From contig JWTM01000273.1 of the NCBI GenBank assembly GCA_001749745.1, forward strand, positions 62,001 to 126,000: 64,000 bases of DNA. The letters run 5' to 3'. This stretch comes from Candidatus Marispirochaeta associata (GTDB lineage Bacteria > Spirochaetota > Spirochaetia > JC444 > Marispirochaetaceae). Shown here piece after piece: positions 8,510-16,094 of this stretch; position 1 is the stretch's first letter; the number at the start of each line of letters is the position of its first letter. Made by a program: the position numbers and the translations under genes. The notes beneath the pieces were generated by a model. The model made no database searches and was not told the DNA's origin. It saw nothing but the letters and a program-made list of their open reading frames with translations.

Positions 8510-8731
8510 TTACGGCGCTTCAGCCTTGTAGATAAAAACCTCTTCCAGGGGCCGCTCGAATACGGCGGCGATCATGAACGCCAGCTCCAACGAGGGGGAA
8601 TACTTCTGATTCTCGATAGCCAGAATCGTCTGCCGTGTTACCCCGACCCGATCGGCGAGCTCCTGCTGGGTCATCTCGTCGCTCTCGAAGCGCAGCTTGC
8701 GAATGGTATTGGCAATCTCCGTCTTCGCCAT
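8510..8731 (-). CDS. Small Xre-family transcriptional regulator
   Basis: 73 residues, nearly all one helix-turn-helix: MTQQELADRVGVTRQTILAIENQKYSPSLE. This short Cro/CI-like type, ending soon after a PLEEVF stretch, often sits beside a small multi-spanning membrane protein, as it does here: it begins one base after that gene's stop. The start at 8731 is chosen because the helix-turn-helix begins at once; the frame continues upstream to 8950 but only as antisense to the membrane protein. It likely regulates its own operon through the repeats upstream at 9207-9297. Confidence 0.88.
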   Translation of the reverse strand: MAKTEIANTIRKLRFESDEMTQQELADRVGVTRQTILAIENQKYSPSLELAFMIAAVFERPLEEVFIYKAEAP

Positions 8732-8732
8732 C

Positions 8733-9179
8733 CTATACCCCCCGGCGATAGTAGTAGAGCTGGGAGGCCTCCTGAAAGAGTCCCGATCCGACCATGGCCG
8801 CGAAGAGCATAATAAAGAGAATATTCGATCCCGCGCCCAGCGCCAGGGCGCCCATGGCCAGGAAGAAACCGAGCATAAAGAGATAGTTGGAGTTTCGAAC
8901 CGACTTGAGCTCCACCAGCTTATCGTACTCGTCGGTAATAGCGGGATCATCCTCGTCGGTCAGAATCTTGTTGATGATGGTGAAGATGATCATCACCACG
9001 ATTCGAGGCACTATCTGTATCGGAATGAAGATCAGAAAGGCCTTGCCCCAGAATGCCAGTTCCGCCGCCGGAGCAGGTTCGGCCGTAAGAAAGCGTTGAT
9101 AAACGAGGATGCCGTATACGGCGGAGATCAGCAGATTACTCATTAGCATTACTAGGGACTGTTTTTCCTGATAGGTCAT
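8733..9179 (-). CDS. Small membrane protein paired with Xre regulator
   Basis: 148 residues with about four membrane segments (roughly 10-28, 42-70, 98-115 and 118-138), separated by an acidic cytoplasmic stretch EDDPAITDEYDKLVELK. No catalytic motif is seen. It resembles the DUF2178-like membrane proteins commonly encoded with short Xre regulators, but I cannot name the family with certainty. GAGGAGG precedes the ATG. Probably the first gene of a two-gene operon from the promoter at 9237-9265; function unknown. Confidence 0.75.
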   Translation of the reverse strand: MTYQEKQSLVMLMSNLLISAVYGILVYQRFLTAEPAPAAELAFWGKAFLIFIPIQIVPRIVVMIIFTIINKILTDEDDPAITDEYDKLVELKSVRNSNYLFMLGFFLAMGALALGAGSNILFIMLFAAMVGSGLFQEASQLYYYRRGV

Positions 9180-9206
9180 GGGGACCTCCTCAATAATGTA
9201 AGGTTT

Positions 9207-9226
9207 AACTTACTCGGTGTTAAGTT
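9207..9226 (-). repeat. Inverted repeat downstream of the membrane-protein promoter
   Basis: AACTTA, an 8-base spacer, TAAGTT. It lies near the expected transcription start of the membrane protein/Xre operon, so it may be an operator. Symmetry is short, hence low confidence. Confidence 0.35.
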
Positions 9227-9236
9227 TGCTTTACAC

Positions 9237-9265
9237 AAAATAGCATAAGGGGGAGGTTGGGTAAA
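9237..9265 (-). promoter_or_regulatory. Promoter of the membrane protein/Xre operon
   Basis: On the minus strand TTTACC (9260-9265), a 17-base spacer and TATTTT (9237-9242). The direct repeats at 9267-9297 abut its upstream side, which is an activator-type position. Confidence 0.55.
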
Positions 9266-9266
9266 G

Positions 9267-9297
9267 TATTTTTTACATGATGTACGCTATTTTTTAC
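9267..9297. repeat. Two 10-base direct repeats 21 bases apart
   Basis: TATTTTTTAC occurs at 9267-9276 and again at 9288-9297. The starts are 21 bases apart, two helical turns, so both face the same side of the helix. The palindrome TACATGATGTA (9274-9284) lies between them. Placed directly upstream of the -35 box of the Xre operon, they look like tandem regulator sites. Confidence 0.5.
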
Positions 9298-9302
9298 CTA
9301 AT

Positions 9303-10361
9303 TTAACTCTTTATCGCTCTTTTTCCGAGGAACATATCTATCATCAGGTCCTTCTGCTTGATTATGATCATCGGATCGAATCGGAAACAGGGAAGCTGAG
9401 CAATACCGGCGTCTTTACCAAGGGTTACGAATCCCATTGGCCGCGAGGGTTTGTAGCTTTTACGTCGCTCACCTCCGCTGCGGAGAGAAAGCAGGTTGTA
9501 AACCGCGACCGCCGCCTGTTTCTTGCCCGTCGCTCCCAGCTTGATCTCCGGCACATCATTCACATCCCCCACGGCGAAGACGTTCCTCCACCCGGCGACG
9601 CGCAGATTCTCGTCGACCATGAGGCGCCGGGCCTCGTCCAGCGCCGATCCGTCATCCAGAGAGATGGGATTCGCCCGGACGCCCAGGGCGGGATAGATAA
9701 TGTCGGCCGAGTAGGAGTTCCCCGACTCGTCGACATAGCCCTCCGCATTCTCCTCTAAGCGAGTATTGAGACGAACCTCCACTCCCAGCTTCTCAAGCAC
9801 CCGAAGAGCCTTCTTCCCCGCACCGGCGGAGAGGGCCGGGAGCAGAGCACCCCCCCCCTGAACAAGGCGTATCTTCTTCCGGGGAAAGGTTTCAGCCAGT
9901 TCCCCGGCCAGCTCGACGCCGATGGGACCGCCGCCGATGATCAGTACCGAGGATGCTGTATCCAAACGGCGCTTCTCCGCATCGAATTGAGCCTCCCGAC
10001 CGGCGATGCTGTTCACCTCAGTACCTTGAATGAAGGGAGCCGCCTTCCATGTGGCGCCGGTGGCGATAATCGCCTGGGCGAATGAGAGAGTATCGCCGTT
10101 GGAGAGGTGAACCTGGTCCCCCTGGATCTCGACCGCCGACGCGGAAATCCGCTTGACCGGCGCCACCTCGCTCCAGGGGCGGCGCATCTTGCGGCCGATT
10201 CCATTAGGATCGACCAGGCCCCGGAGCGCGGCGAATGGAACCTCCACATACTCCCGCGGCTCGATCAGGATTACATCTTCGAGTCCATGCTTCTTCTCCA
10301 ATTCCTTGACGGCGGTGTAGCCGGTAATACCGCCGCCGATGACGACAATCGAATCACTCAT
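9303..10361 (-). CDS. FAD-dependent NAD(P)H oxidoreductase (NDH-2/AIFM2-like)
   Basis: 352-residue two-dinucleotide-binding flavoprotein. The FAD motif VVIGGGITGYTAVKELE is at the N-terminus, a second Rossmann motif VLIIGGGPIGVELAGELAE is near 139-157, and the FAD-closing ATG/D motif is NVFAVGDVND near 275. It resembles type II NADH dehydrogenases and AMID/FSP1-like quinone reductases more than disulfide reductases, as it lacks a CxxxxC redox pair. No clear membrane helix. GGAG precedes the ATG by seven bases. It is divergent from the aldo/keto reductase pair. Likely an NAD(P)H:quinone oxidoreductase; the acceptor is inferred only. Confidence 0.82.
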   Translation of the reverse strand: MSDSIVVIGGGITGYTAVKELEKKHGLEDVILIEPREYVEVPFAALRGLVDPNGIGRKMRRPWSEVAPVKRISASAVEIQGDQVHLSNGDTLSFAQAIIATGATWKAAPFIQGTEVNSIAGREAQFDAEKRRLDTASSVLIIGGGPIGVELAGELAETFPRKKIRLVQGGGALLPALSAGAGKKALRVLEKLGVEVRLNTRLEENAEGYVDESGNSYSADIIYPALGVRANPISLDDGSALDEARRLMVDENLRVAGWRNVFAVGDVNDVPEIKLGATGKKQAAVAVYNLLSLRSGGERRKSYKPSRPMGFVTLGKDAGIAQLPCFRFDPMIIIKQKDLMIDMFLGKRAIKS

Positions 10362-10452
10362 GTCTGCTCCAATGTAGTGGGTCAGTGTTCACCCATCTAG
10401 TATTTGGACAGATGCGCAGATAGGCAAGAACTTTCGTATCTCCCGGATATTT

Positions 10453-10481
10453 TTGACGTCCAGCGATAGTTTCCGTATGTT
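10453..10481 (+). promoter_or_regulatory. Promoter of the aldo/keto reductase genes
   Basis: TTGACG (10453-10458), a 17-base spacer and TATGTT (10476-10481), in the 155-base divergent gap 10362-10516. An AGGAG site lies further down before the ATG at 10517. Confidence 0.6.
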
Positions 10482-10516
10482 TGTAGAGTAATCAAACCAA
10501 CAGGAGTAACAGTCAC

Positions 10517-11545
10517 ATGTATAAAGCAGAAGAGAAACGTTACGATGCTATGAGGTATCGCCGCTGCGGCCGAAGCGGTCTCAAACTCCCCATCGTCTCC
10601 CTCGGTCTTTGGCACAACTTCGGGAGCACCACCTCCTACGAGAACGCCCGGCAGATGCTCTTCACCGCCTTCGATTTAGGAATAACCCACTTCGACCTGG
10701 CCAATAACTACGGTCCCCTCTACGGCACGGCGGAGGAGAACTTCGGCCGGATCATGGCCGCCGATCTCAAGCCCTACCGGGATGAGCTGGTGATATCCAC
10801 CAAGGCCGGCTACGACATGTGGCCCGGTCCCTACGGCAACTGGGGATCCCGTAAGTATCTGACCGCCAGCCTCGATCAGAGCCTTAAGCGCATGGGGTTG
10901 GATTATGTCGATATCTTCTACTCCCACCGCTTCGACCCGGAGACCCCCTTAGAGGAGACCATGGGCGCCTTGGCCTCGGCAGTCCGGCAAGGGAAGGCCC
11001 TCTATGCGGGGATATCCTCTTATTCACCGGCAAAAACCCGGGAGGCCTCCCGGCTTCTTAAGGAGATGGGCGTACCGCTTCTGATCCATCAGCCCTCCTA
11101 CTCGATGCTCAACCGTTGGATCGAGGAGGAGCTCCTAAGCGTCCTCGATGAAGAGGGGATCGGCTGCATACCCTTCTCGCCCCTGGCCCAGGGAATGCTC
11201 ACCACCAAATACCTGAACGGCGTACCCGAGGGATCGCGGGCCAAGAAAGCGGACAGCTTCGATCCGGAATCGTTTCTGACCAATGAGAATATCGAACATA
11301 TCCGCGGCTTGAATCAGATTGCCGCCGATCGCGGCCAGAGTCTGGCCCAGATGGCCCTGGCCTGGGTTGCCCGCAACACGGCGGTTACCAGCGTCCTGAT
11401 CGGAGCGAGCCGACCCGAGCAGATCGTAGAAAACGTCAAGGCCTTCGACAATATCGAGTTCAGTGATGATGAGCTCAAGCGGATCGACCAGTACGCTGTG
11501 GACGGCGGTATCAATCTCTGGGCCCAATCGAGCAATGCAGGCTGA
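10517..11545 (+). CDS. gpr: Aldo/keto reductase, YghZ/Gpr type
   Basis: 342 residues, NADPH-dependent aldo/keto reductase very close to E. coli YghZ (L-glyceraldehyde 3-phosphate reductase, AKR14): shared blocks include SLGLWHNFG, FDLGITHFDLANNYGP, ISTKAGYDMWPGPYG, SLDQSLKRMGLDYVDIFYSHR and LLIHQPSYSMLNRW. Catalytic Asp, Tyr, Lys and His of the (beta/alpha)8 barrel all sit in these blocks. Likely detoxifies methylglyoxal and similar aldehydes in the cytoplasm. A second aldo/keto reductase follows 71 bases later, so they may share the promoter at 10453-10481. Confidence 0.9.
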   Translation: MYKAEEKRYDAMRYRRCGRSGLKLPIVSLGLWHNFGSTTSYENARQMLFTAFDLGITHFDLANNYGPLYGTAEENFGRIMAADLKPYRDELVISTKAGYDMWPGPYGNWGSRKYLTASLDQSLKRMGLDYVDIFYSHRFDPETPLEETMGALASAVRQGKALYAGISSYSPAKTREASRLLKEMGVPLLIHQPSYSMLNRWIEEELLSVLDEEGIGCIPFSPLAQGMLTTKYLNGVPEGSRAKKADSFDPESFLTNENIEHIRGLNQIAADRGQSLAQMALAWVARNTAVTSVLIGASRPEQIVENVKAFDNIEFSDDELKRIDQYAVDGGINLWAQSSNAG

Positions 11546-11616
11546 TCGAACGGAAGCTTTTCTTCTGCATCCGCTATGAGTAGCTTCAACATACATGCCA
11601 ATTACAAGGAGTGAAT

Positions 11617-12606
11617 ATGGAATATAGAAATTTAGGCCGTTCGGGTTTGAAGGTATCGACCCTCTCCTACGGCTCCTGGGTTACATTCGGCCAGCAAGCC
11701 GATATCGATAAGGCGGCGGAGATGATGAAGATCGCCTACGACGCCGGGGTTAACTTCTTCGATAACGCCGAGGCCTACGCCAAGGGTCAATCGGAGATCA
11801 TCATGGGTCAGGCGTTGAAGAAACTGGGCTGGAAGCGGTCGGACCTGGTTCTCTCCACTAAGATCTTCTGGGGTGGAGAAGGCCCCAACGACCGCGGATT
11901 GAGCCGCAAACATATCCTGGAAGGAACCAAGGCGGCCCTCGAACGGCTGCAGATCGACTACGTGGATCTTGTCTTCTGTCATCGCCCGGACTACGAGACC
12001 CCTATCGAGGAGACCGTGCGGGCCATGAGCTACCTGGTCGATCAAGGCTACGCCCTCTACTGGGGCACCAGCGAGTGGAGCGCCCAGCAGATTACCGCCG
12101 CCTACCAGATAGCCGAACGGAAGAACCTGGTGCCCCCCACCATGGAGCAGCCCGAATACAGCCTGCTCGACCGGGAGCGTTTCGAGGTAGAGTACGCCCC
12201 TCTCTATAAGGAGTACGGCCTGGGCACGACCACCTGGAGCCCTCTCTCCTCCGGGGTCCTTACCGGTAAGTACGGACAGGGCATCAAGGAAGGCCGGCTC
12301 ACCCTGCCCGGCTATGAATGGTTGAAGGAGCGCTATGAAACCGAAGACGGCAAGGCCCGGATCGATGCGGCCGAACGCCTGCGGCCCATCGCGGAGGATC
12401 TGGGAATCAGCATGGCGATGCTGGCGCTGGCCTGGGTAACCAAGAATCCCAACGTTAGCACGGTAATAACCGGTGCGTCGAGACCGGAACAGGTAGAACA
12501 GAATATGAAAGCCCTGGACGCCGCGGAACTCCTGGGACCCGAGACGATGCAGCGCATCGACGATGCGGTCGGCACCAAGCCGGAGCAGCCGCGCAACTGG
12601 CGCTGA
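11617..12606 (+). CDS. Aldo/keto reductase, Kv-beta-like (AKR6 type)
   Basis: 329 residues. Sequence blocks such as GRSGLKVSTLSYGSWVTFG, GVNFFDNAEAYAKGQSE, LVLSTKIFWGG, HRPDYETPIEETVRAM and ALYWGTSEWSAQQI match the potassium-channel beta-subunit-like branch of NADPH aldo/keto reductases. The catalytic Tyr is in NAEAYAKG, the Lys in STKIFW, and the His in FCHRPD. The ATG at 11617 is chosen because AAGGAG (11607-11612) sits five bases away; an in-frame GTG at 11611 overlaps that site. No channel gene is nearby, so it is likely a stand-alone carbonyl reductase. Confidence 0.9.
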   Translation: MEYRNLGRSGLKVSTLSYGSWVTFGQQADIDKAAEMMKIAYDAGVNFFDNAEAYAKGQSEIIMGQALKKLGWKRSDLVLSTKIFWGGEGPNDRGLSRKHILEGTKAALERLQIDYVDLVFCHRPDYETPIEETVRAMSYLVDQGYALYWGTSEWSAQQITAAYQIAERKNLVPPTMEQPEYSLLDRERFEVEYAPLYKEYGLGTTTWSPLSSGVLTGKYGQGIKEGRLTLPGYEWLKERYETEDGKARIDAAERLRPIAEDLGISMAMLALAWVTKNPNVSTVITGASRPEQVEQNMKALDAAELLGPETMQRIDDAVGTKPEQPRNWR

Positions 12607-12671
12607 CGTTCGCAGAACGTGTCTTAGATCTCAAGAATTGATGAGACGCTGGGTTGTTTCTCAGTGAATGA

Positions 12672-14921
12672 TCAGCTCAGCGCCTCTCTTATTTTCGCCT
12701 GCAGAAGTTCCTCCTGGATAGGCTTCTCGACAACACTCCGCATTCCTAATTCTTGGCACCTCGTTTTGATCTCTGTTTGAGTATGGGCAGTCAGGGCAAT
12801 TATGGGCAAATCCTTGAGCCTTGGACTTTTCCGAATCTCATCCACGGCCTGCCAGCCGTCCATTACCGGCATACTGATATCCATTAGGAGTAGATCAGGG
12901 CTCTCATCACGAGCTCGATCAACAGCCTCTCGACCGTTTTTTGCCTCGACCACCTGGAAGCCAAGCCCGAGCAGGAAGGTTTTGATATAGAGTCTGTTAA
13001 TCGCTTCATCCTCAGCCACAAGAATCCGGAACTGGGTCGCATCGAATTGGACAGATGTCTCTGGGCTTGATTCCCTGTCTTCTGCTATCCGGAACGGCAG
13101 ATTAACAGTGAATCTGCTGCCTTTTCCGGGATGACTATCCAGCTCCAGGCTGCCATCCATAAGTCGAACAAGTTCCCGCGTAATGGAAAGCCCGATACCG
13201 ATTCCCCGCTCCCGCTTAGTAGTAGAATCGTCCAGTTGAGTAAAGCGCGTGAATATCAACTCCTGATCTGCTGGAGCAATTCCTATTCCAGTATCGATAA
13301 CACTCATCTCAAGCCGGCAGTTTATATTGTCTTGGGCGATAATATCGATCACGAAGCGTATTGTGCCCTCATCGGAATACTTGACGGCATTGGTGAGTAG
13401 ATTCAATAGTATCTGGCTCGCCCGAACCTTGTCGCCATAGAGCTGGAGATCATTCTTCAGATCATACTCCACGCTAAACTCGAGACCTTTCTGCTTCGAC
13501 AGGGGCATAATCGTCTGACTAAGGGACTCGATAAACTCTCGCAAGGAGAAGCAAACTGGATTGAGTCTCAGTTTCTGCTGTTCTATTGCTGCATACTCCA
13601 GAATGTCGCTCACGATCTGAGAGATCATCGCAATCGAGCTGTGAATAATCCGAACCTGCTTTTGCTGCTCCTGACCGGTTACGCTTCTGCCCAGCAGCGA
13701 AGCCATACCGCTGATACCGTTCAATGGGGTACGCAGCTCATGACTCATATTGGCAATGAATCGGTCTTTAACCGCATTCGCCCGTTCAGCCTCATCCCTG
13801 GCTGACGCTAACTCGTTCTGCCGTCGCTGGATGCTGGTCGCCATTTGGTTGATACTAAAGGCGATCGTATTCAGCTCTTGAAACGGAAGTTCCGGCAGAC
13901 GGAAAGCATAATCCCCGGAGGCCAGGCTGTTAATTCCGCTTACCGTGCGCTGTATGGGTTGAATCAGCATCCTCCCCGCAATGATGGAGATGCCCAAGGC
14001 CAATATGAGGAACAAGACCGCGATCGAAACCTGCCAGACGATAATCCGTCGATAATCCTTCATAATCTCCGGGTAAGATTGGTAGAGCAGGATATGTCCT
14101 CCCAGGACCTCCAACGGAGCGGCGACATAGAAGTAATCGACGCCGTTTATATCTGCTAAACCCGACGATCGTTCCGTGTTCCCCTGTATGTACTCAGCAA
14201 AGGGAGAAATTACCCGGCGGCTGACATTACTCGGGCTGGAATGGAGCAGATAGACGCCACGTTGATCGATGACGCCGATTTGGCTCTTTGTAGCACTCGG
14301 GATTTCCTCGATGCTCTCCAGCATCGGCAAGAGGGATATTTGTGCTACAAGTAGCCCCTTGAAATAAGGCACAGTTACGATGGCCACCGGTTCGTTCGCC
14401 TGATCCGACAGGATGGCCGGAAACCAACGCGCCTCACCGGCGGAGAGCCCTACTTGAAAATAGGTATGCCCCGAGGCGTCGGTACCGACAAACTCAGCCC
14501 GCTCCGGATACATATATTCAATCAATCCGTCATCACCGATCGACTGATAATAGCGGGCGAATTGGTCCGAGGAGTAGGCGAATTCAAGGAACTGCTCGAT
14601 CTCTCCCTGATCTTCGGTCAGGTTGCGATCAAAAAACCGGGCCGCGCCGTTCAGTCGATCTACCGACTCATCGATATACTGACGGACTAGACCGCGCACG
14701 GCCTCTACCGTCGCTCTCGATTGAACCTCGACGTTATTAACGAAGTTGACACGGAAGGCATACAGACTAAAAGCCAACAAAGATCCCACCAGGAAGCTGG
14801 TTAGAATAAAGGCGAGGATAAAAAAATGGAAGAAAAAGGAGCGATTACCCTTCCAGCTTGAATGTATGGAAGGCCCCTTCCCGAATGACGGTGTATGCAT
14901 CTTCTCTCTGGGTGTCTCCAT
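12672..14921 (-). CDS. Hybrid sensor histidine kinase (Cache-HAMP-HK-REC)
   Basis: 749 residues. Order: membrane segment (about 32-54), a periplasmic double-Cache-like sensor (about 60-290) with NSR-type pieces such as ATVEAVRGLVRQYID and FKGLLVAQISLLPM, a second membrane segment (about 297-318), HAMP (320-372), a HisKA domain with FIANMSHELRTPLNGI, a HATPase with NLLTNAVKYS and DTGIGI, and a C-terminal receiver with LLMDISMPVMDG. All catalytic residues are present. The start overlaps the end of the upstream substrate-binding lipoprotein gene by 77 bases, so it is translated by coupling; an ATG at 14900 is the alternative. The lipoprotein is the obvious candidate to load signal onto the Cache domain. 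No DNA-binding output gene is adjacent. Confidence 0.88.
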   Translation of the reverse strand: METPREKMHTPSFGKGPSIHSSWKGNRSFFFHFFILAFILTSFLVGSLLAFSLYAFRVNFVNNVEVQSRATVEAVRGLVRQYIDESVDRLNGAARFFDRNLTEDQGEIEQFLEFAYSSDQFARYYQSIGDDGLIEYMYPERAEFVGTDASGHTYFQVGLSAGEARWFPAILSDQANEPVAIVTVPYFKGLLVAQISLLPMLESIEEIPSATKSQIGVIDQRGVYLLHSSPSNVSRRVISPFAEYIQGNTERSSGLADINGVDYFYVAAPLEVLGGHILLYQSYPEIMKDYRRIIVWQVSIAVLFLILALGISIIAGRMLIQPIQRTVSGINSLASGDYAFRLPELPFQELNTIAFSINQMATSIQRRQNELASARDEAERANAVKDRFIANMSHELRTPLNGISGMASLLGRSVTGQEQQKQVRIIHSSIAMISQIVSDILEYAAIEQQKLRLNPVCFSLREFIESLSQTIMPLSKQKGLEFSVEYDLKNDLQLYGDKVRASQILLNLLTNAVKYSDEGTIRFVIDIIAQDNINCRLEMSVIDTGIGIAPADQELIFTRFTQLDDSTTKRERGIGIGLSITRELVRLMDGSLELDSHPGKGSRFTVNLPFRIAEDRESSPETSVQFDATQFRILVAEDEAINRLYIKTFLLGLGFQVVEAKNGREAVDRARDESPDLLLMDISMPVMDGWQAVDEIRKSPRLKDLPIIALTAHTQTEIKTRCQELGMRSVVEKPIQEELLQAKIREALS

Positions 14922-15957
14922 AGTGATCGATATAGATGTTCTCGCAGTAAATCCTATAGCGGGCGTCTATAATCGCCTCCTTAACACTACTCACATCTGT
15001 ACTGCCTTGGGCTTCGAGTGCACGGTAGAGAATCTCTACCGCTTCATAGGTATAGACCGCCGCGAAACCCGGCTCATAACCGAGGCGTTTCTTGTACTCC
15101 TCGCGAAACTCAATCGCGGCAGGGGTGAAGTCGCAGCCAAAATATCCGCTGACCATTTTCATCCCCTCCACCGCTCGACCGCCATACTCAATAATATCAT
15201 CCGTCTTTGTCCACCGCGATCCGTAGAGCTCGACGGAATACTCACGCTTCCATAACTGTTGGGCTATCGCCGCAGCATCGATGGCGCTGCATATCAGTAA
15301 AACCCCTTGAGGCTGCAGCTCAACGATCTCTTGCGCCATGGATGCAAAATCGGGGTCCGCCGTGCTATCGTAGGGGAACAGCTTGAGGATTTCTCCTTCC
15401 GTGTCGATAAATCGCGGCTCAAAGGCGCTTCTAACATCCTCGGTGTACTCTGCGTTGGATATGTCATAGACCACCACCGCCGTGCGAATATCGTCCTCCT
15501 GCATCAAGCGGTGCAGGATTCTTCCCTGTTCGCTGGTAGCAGGCATCAAGCGCAGAAAGTGATCGTCTCTCCTCTCCAAGGCTGCCGTCGATATGGTTGG
15601 ACTGATTATCAGCTGATTATGCTCAGCCGCCTTCTCTATAGCCGGAAGCATATTGCTGGTTAATGGTCCGATAACTGCCACAACGTCGGAATCGATCAAG
15701 CGTAGTAATTCCCTCTCCCCCTGCTCGGGGATACTCTCATCATCGGCGATAATAATCTCGATTCGCCTTCCGTTGATCCCGCCGGCATCGTTCCAGTTAT
15801 CCGTAACAATCTGCAGCGCCTCCCGACTGGCTACTCCCAGTTGAGATAACCTGCCGCTTAAGGCGGCCATATACCCTATCTTAACGGGAGAGGGAGTACA
15901 GGCTGTAAGGAGCAGAGAGATGAGAAGCACCGAGATCGAGAAGAGTGCTGTTTTCAT
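14845..15957 (-). CDS. Substrate-binding lipoprotein (Peripla_BP_6 type)
   Basis: 370 residues. A signal peptide with lipobox LLTAC leads into a type I periplasmic binding fold of the branched-chain amino acid/amide family: VKIGYMAALSGRLSQLGVASREALQI, NDAGGINGRRIEIIIADDES and AVIGPLTSNMLPAIEKAAE are the family's typical early blocks. No ABC permease or ATPase gene is nearby. Instead it overlaps a Cache-type hybrid kinase by 77 bases, so it more likely serves as a sensor that presents a ligand to the kinase. No Shine-Dalgarno is visible; a -10 box lies only seven bases before the ATG, implying a leaderless mRNA. Confidence 0.85.
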   Translation of the reverse strand: MKTALFSISVLLISLLLTACTPSPVKIGYMAALSGRLSQLGVASREALQIVTDNWNDAGGINGRRIEIIIADDESIPEQGERELLRLIDSDVVAVIGPLTSNMLPAIEKAAEHNQLIISPTISTAALERRDDHFLRLMPATSEQGRILHRLMQEDDIRTAVVVYDISNAEYTEDVRSAFEPRFIDTEGEILKLFPYDSTADPDFASMAQEIVELQPQGVLLICSAIDAAAIAQQLWKREYSVELYGSRWTKTDDIIEYGGRAVEGMKMVSGYFGCDFTPAAIEFREEYKKRLGYEPGFAAVYTYEAVEILYRALEAQGSTDVSSVKEAIIDARYRIYCENIYIDHYGDTQREDAYTVIREGAFHTFKLEG

Positions 15958-15964
15958 GCTATGA

Positions 15965-15993
15965 AGTATAGGAGGCGTGTAGTCAGATGTAAA
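15965..15993 (-). promoter_or_regulatory. Leaderless-type promoter of the binding lipoprotein
   Basis: On the minus strand TTTACA (15988-15993), a 17-base spacer and TATACT (15965-15970). Only seven bases separate the -10 box from the ATG at 15957, so transcription should start at or next to the start codon. Confidence 0.7.
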
Positions 15994-16039
15994 GTTAAGC
16001 CTTCAATCTACCAACAATACTAATATCTCCATTATTCCA

Positions 16040-16067
16040 TTGACGAATTTGATATAGACTTTATACT
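16040..16067 (+). promoter_or_regulatory. Promoter of the chemotaxis receptor gene
   Basis: TTGACG (16040-16045), a 16-base spacer and TATACT (16062-16067), about 27 bases before the ATG at 16095, which has an AAAGGAG site. Confidence 0.65.
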
Positions 16068-16094
16068 ATCCCATAGCATCAAAAAGGAGCCTTT

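Noticed and set aside
10517..12606. Two aldo/keto reductases as a recent tandem duplication
   Set aside because: They belong to different branches (YghZ-like and Kv-beta-like) with little identity beyond shared fold motifs, so this is a cluster of paralogues rather than a fresh duplication.
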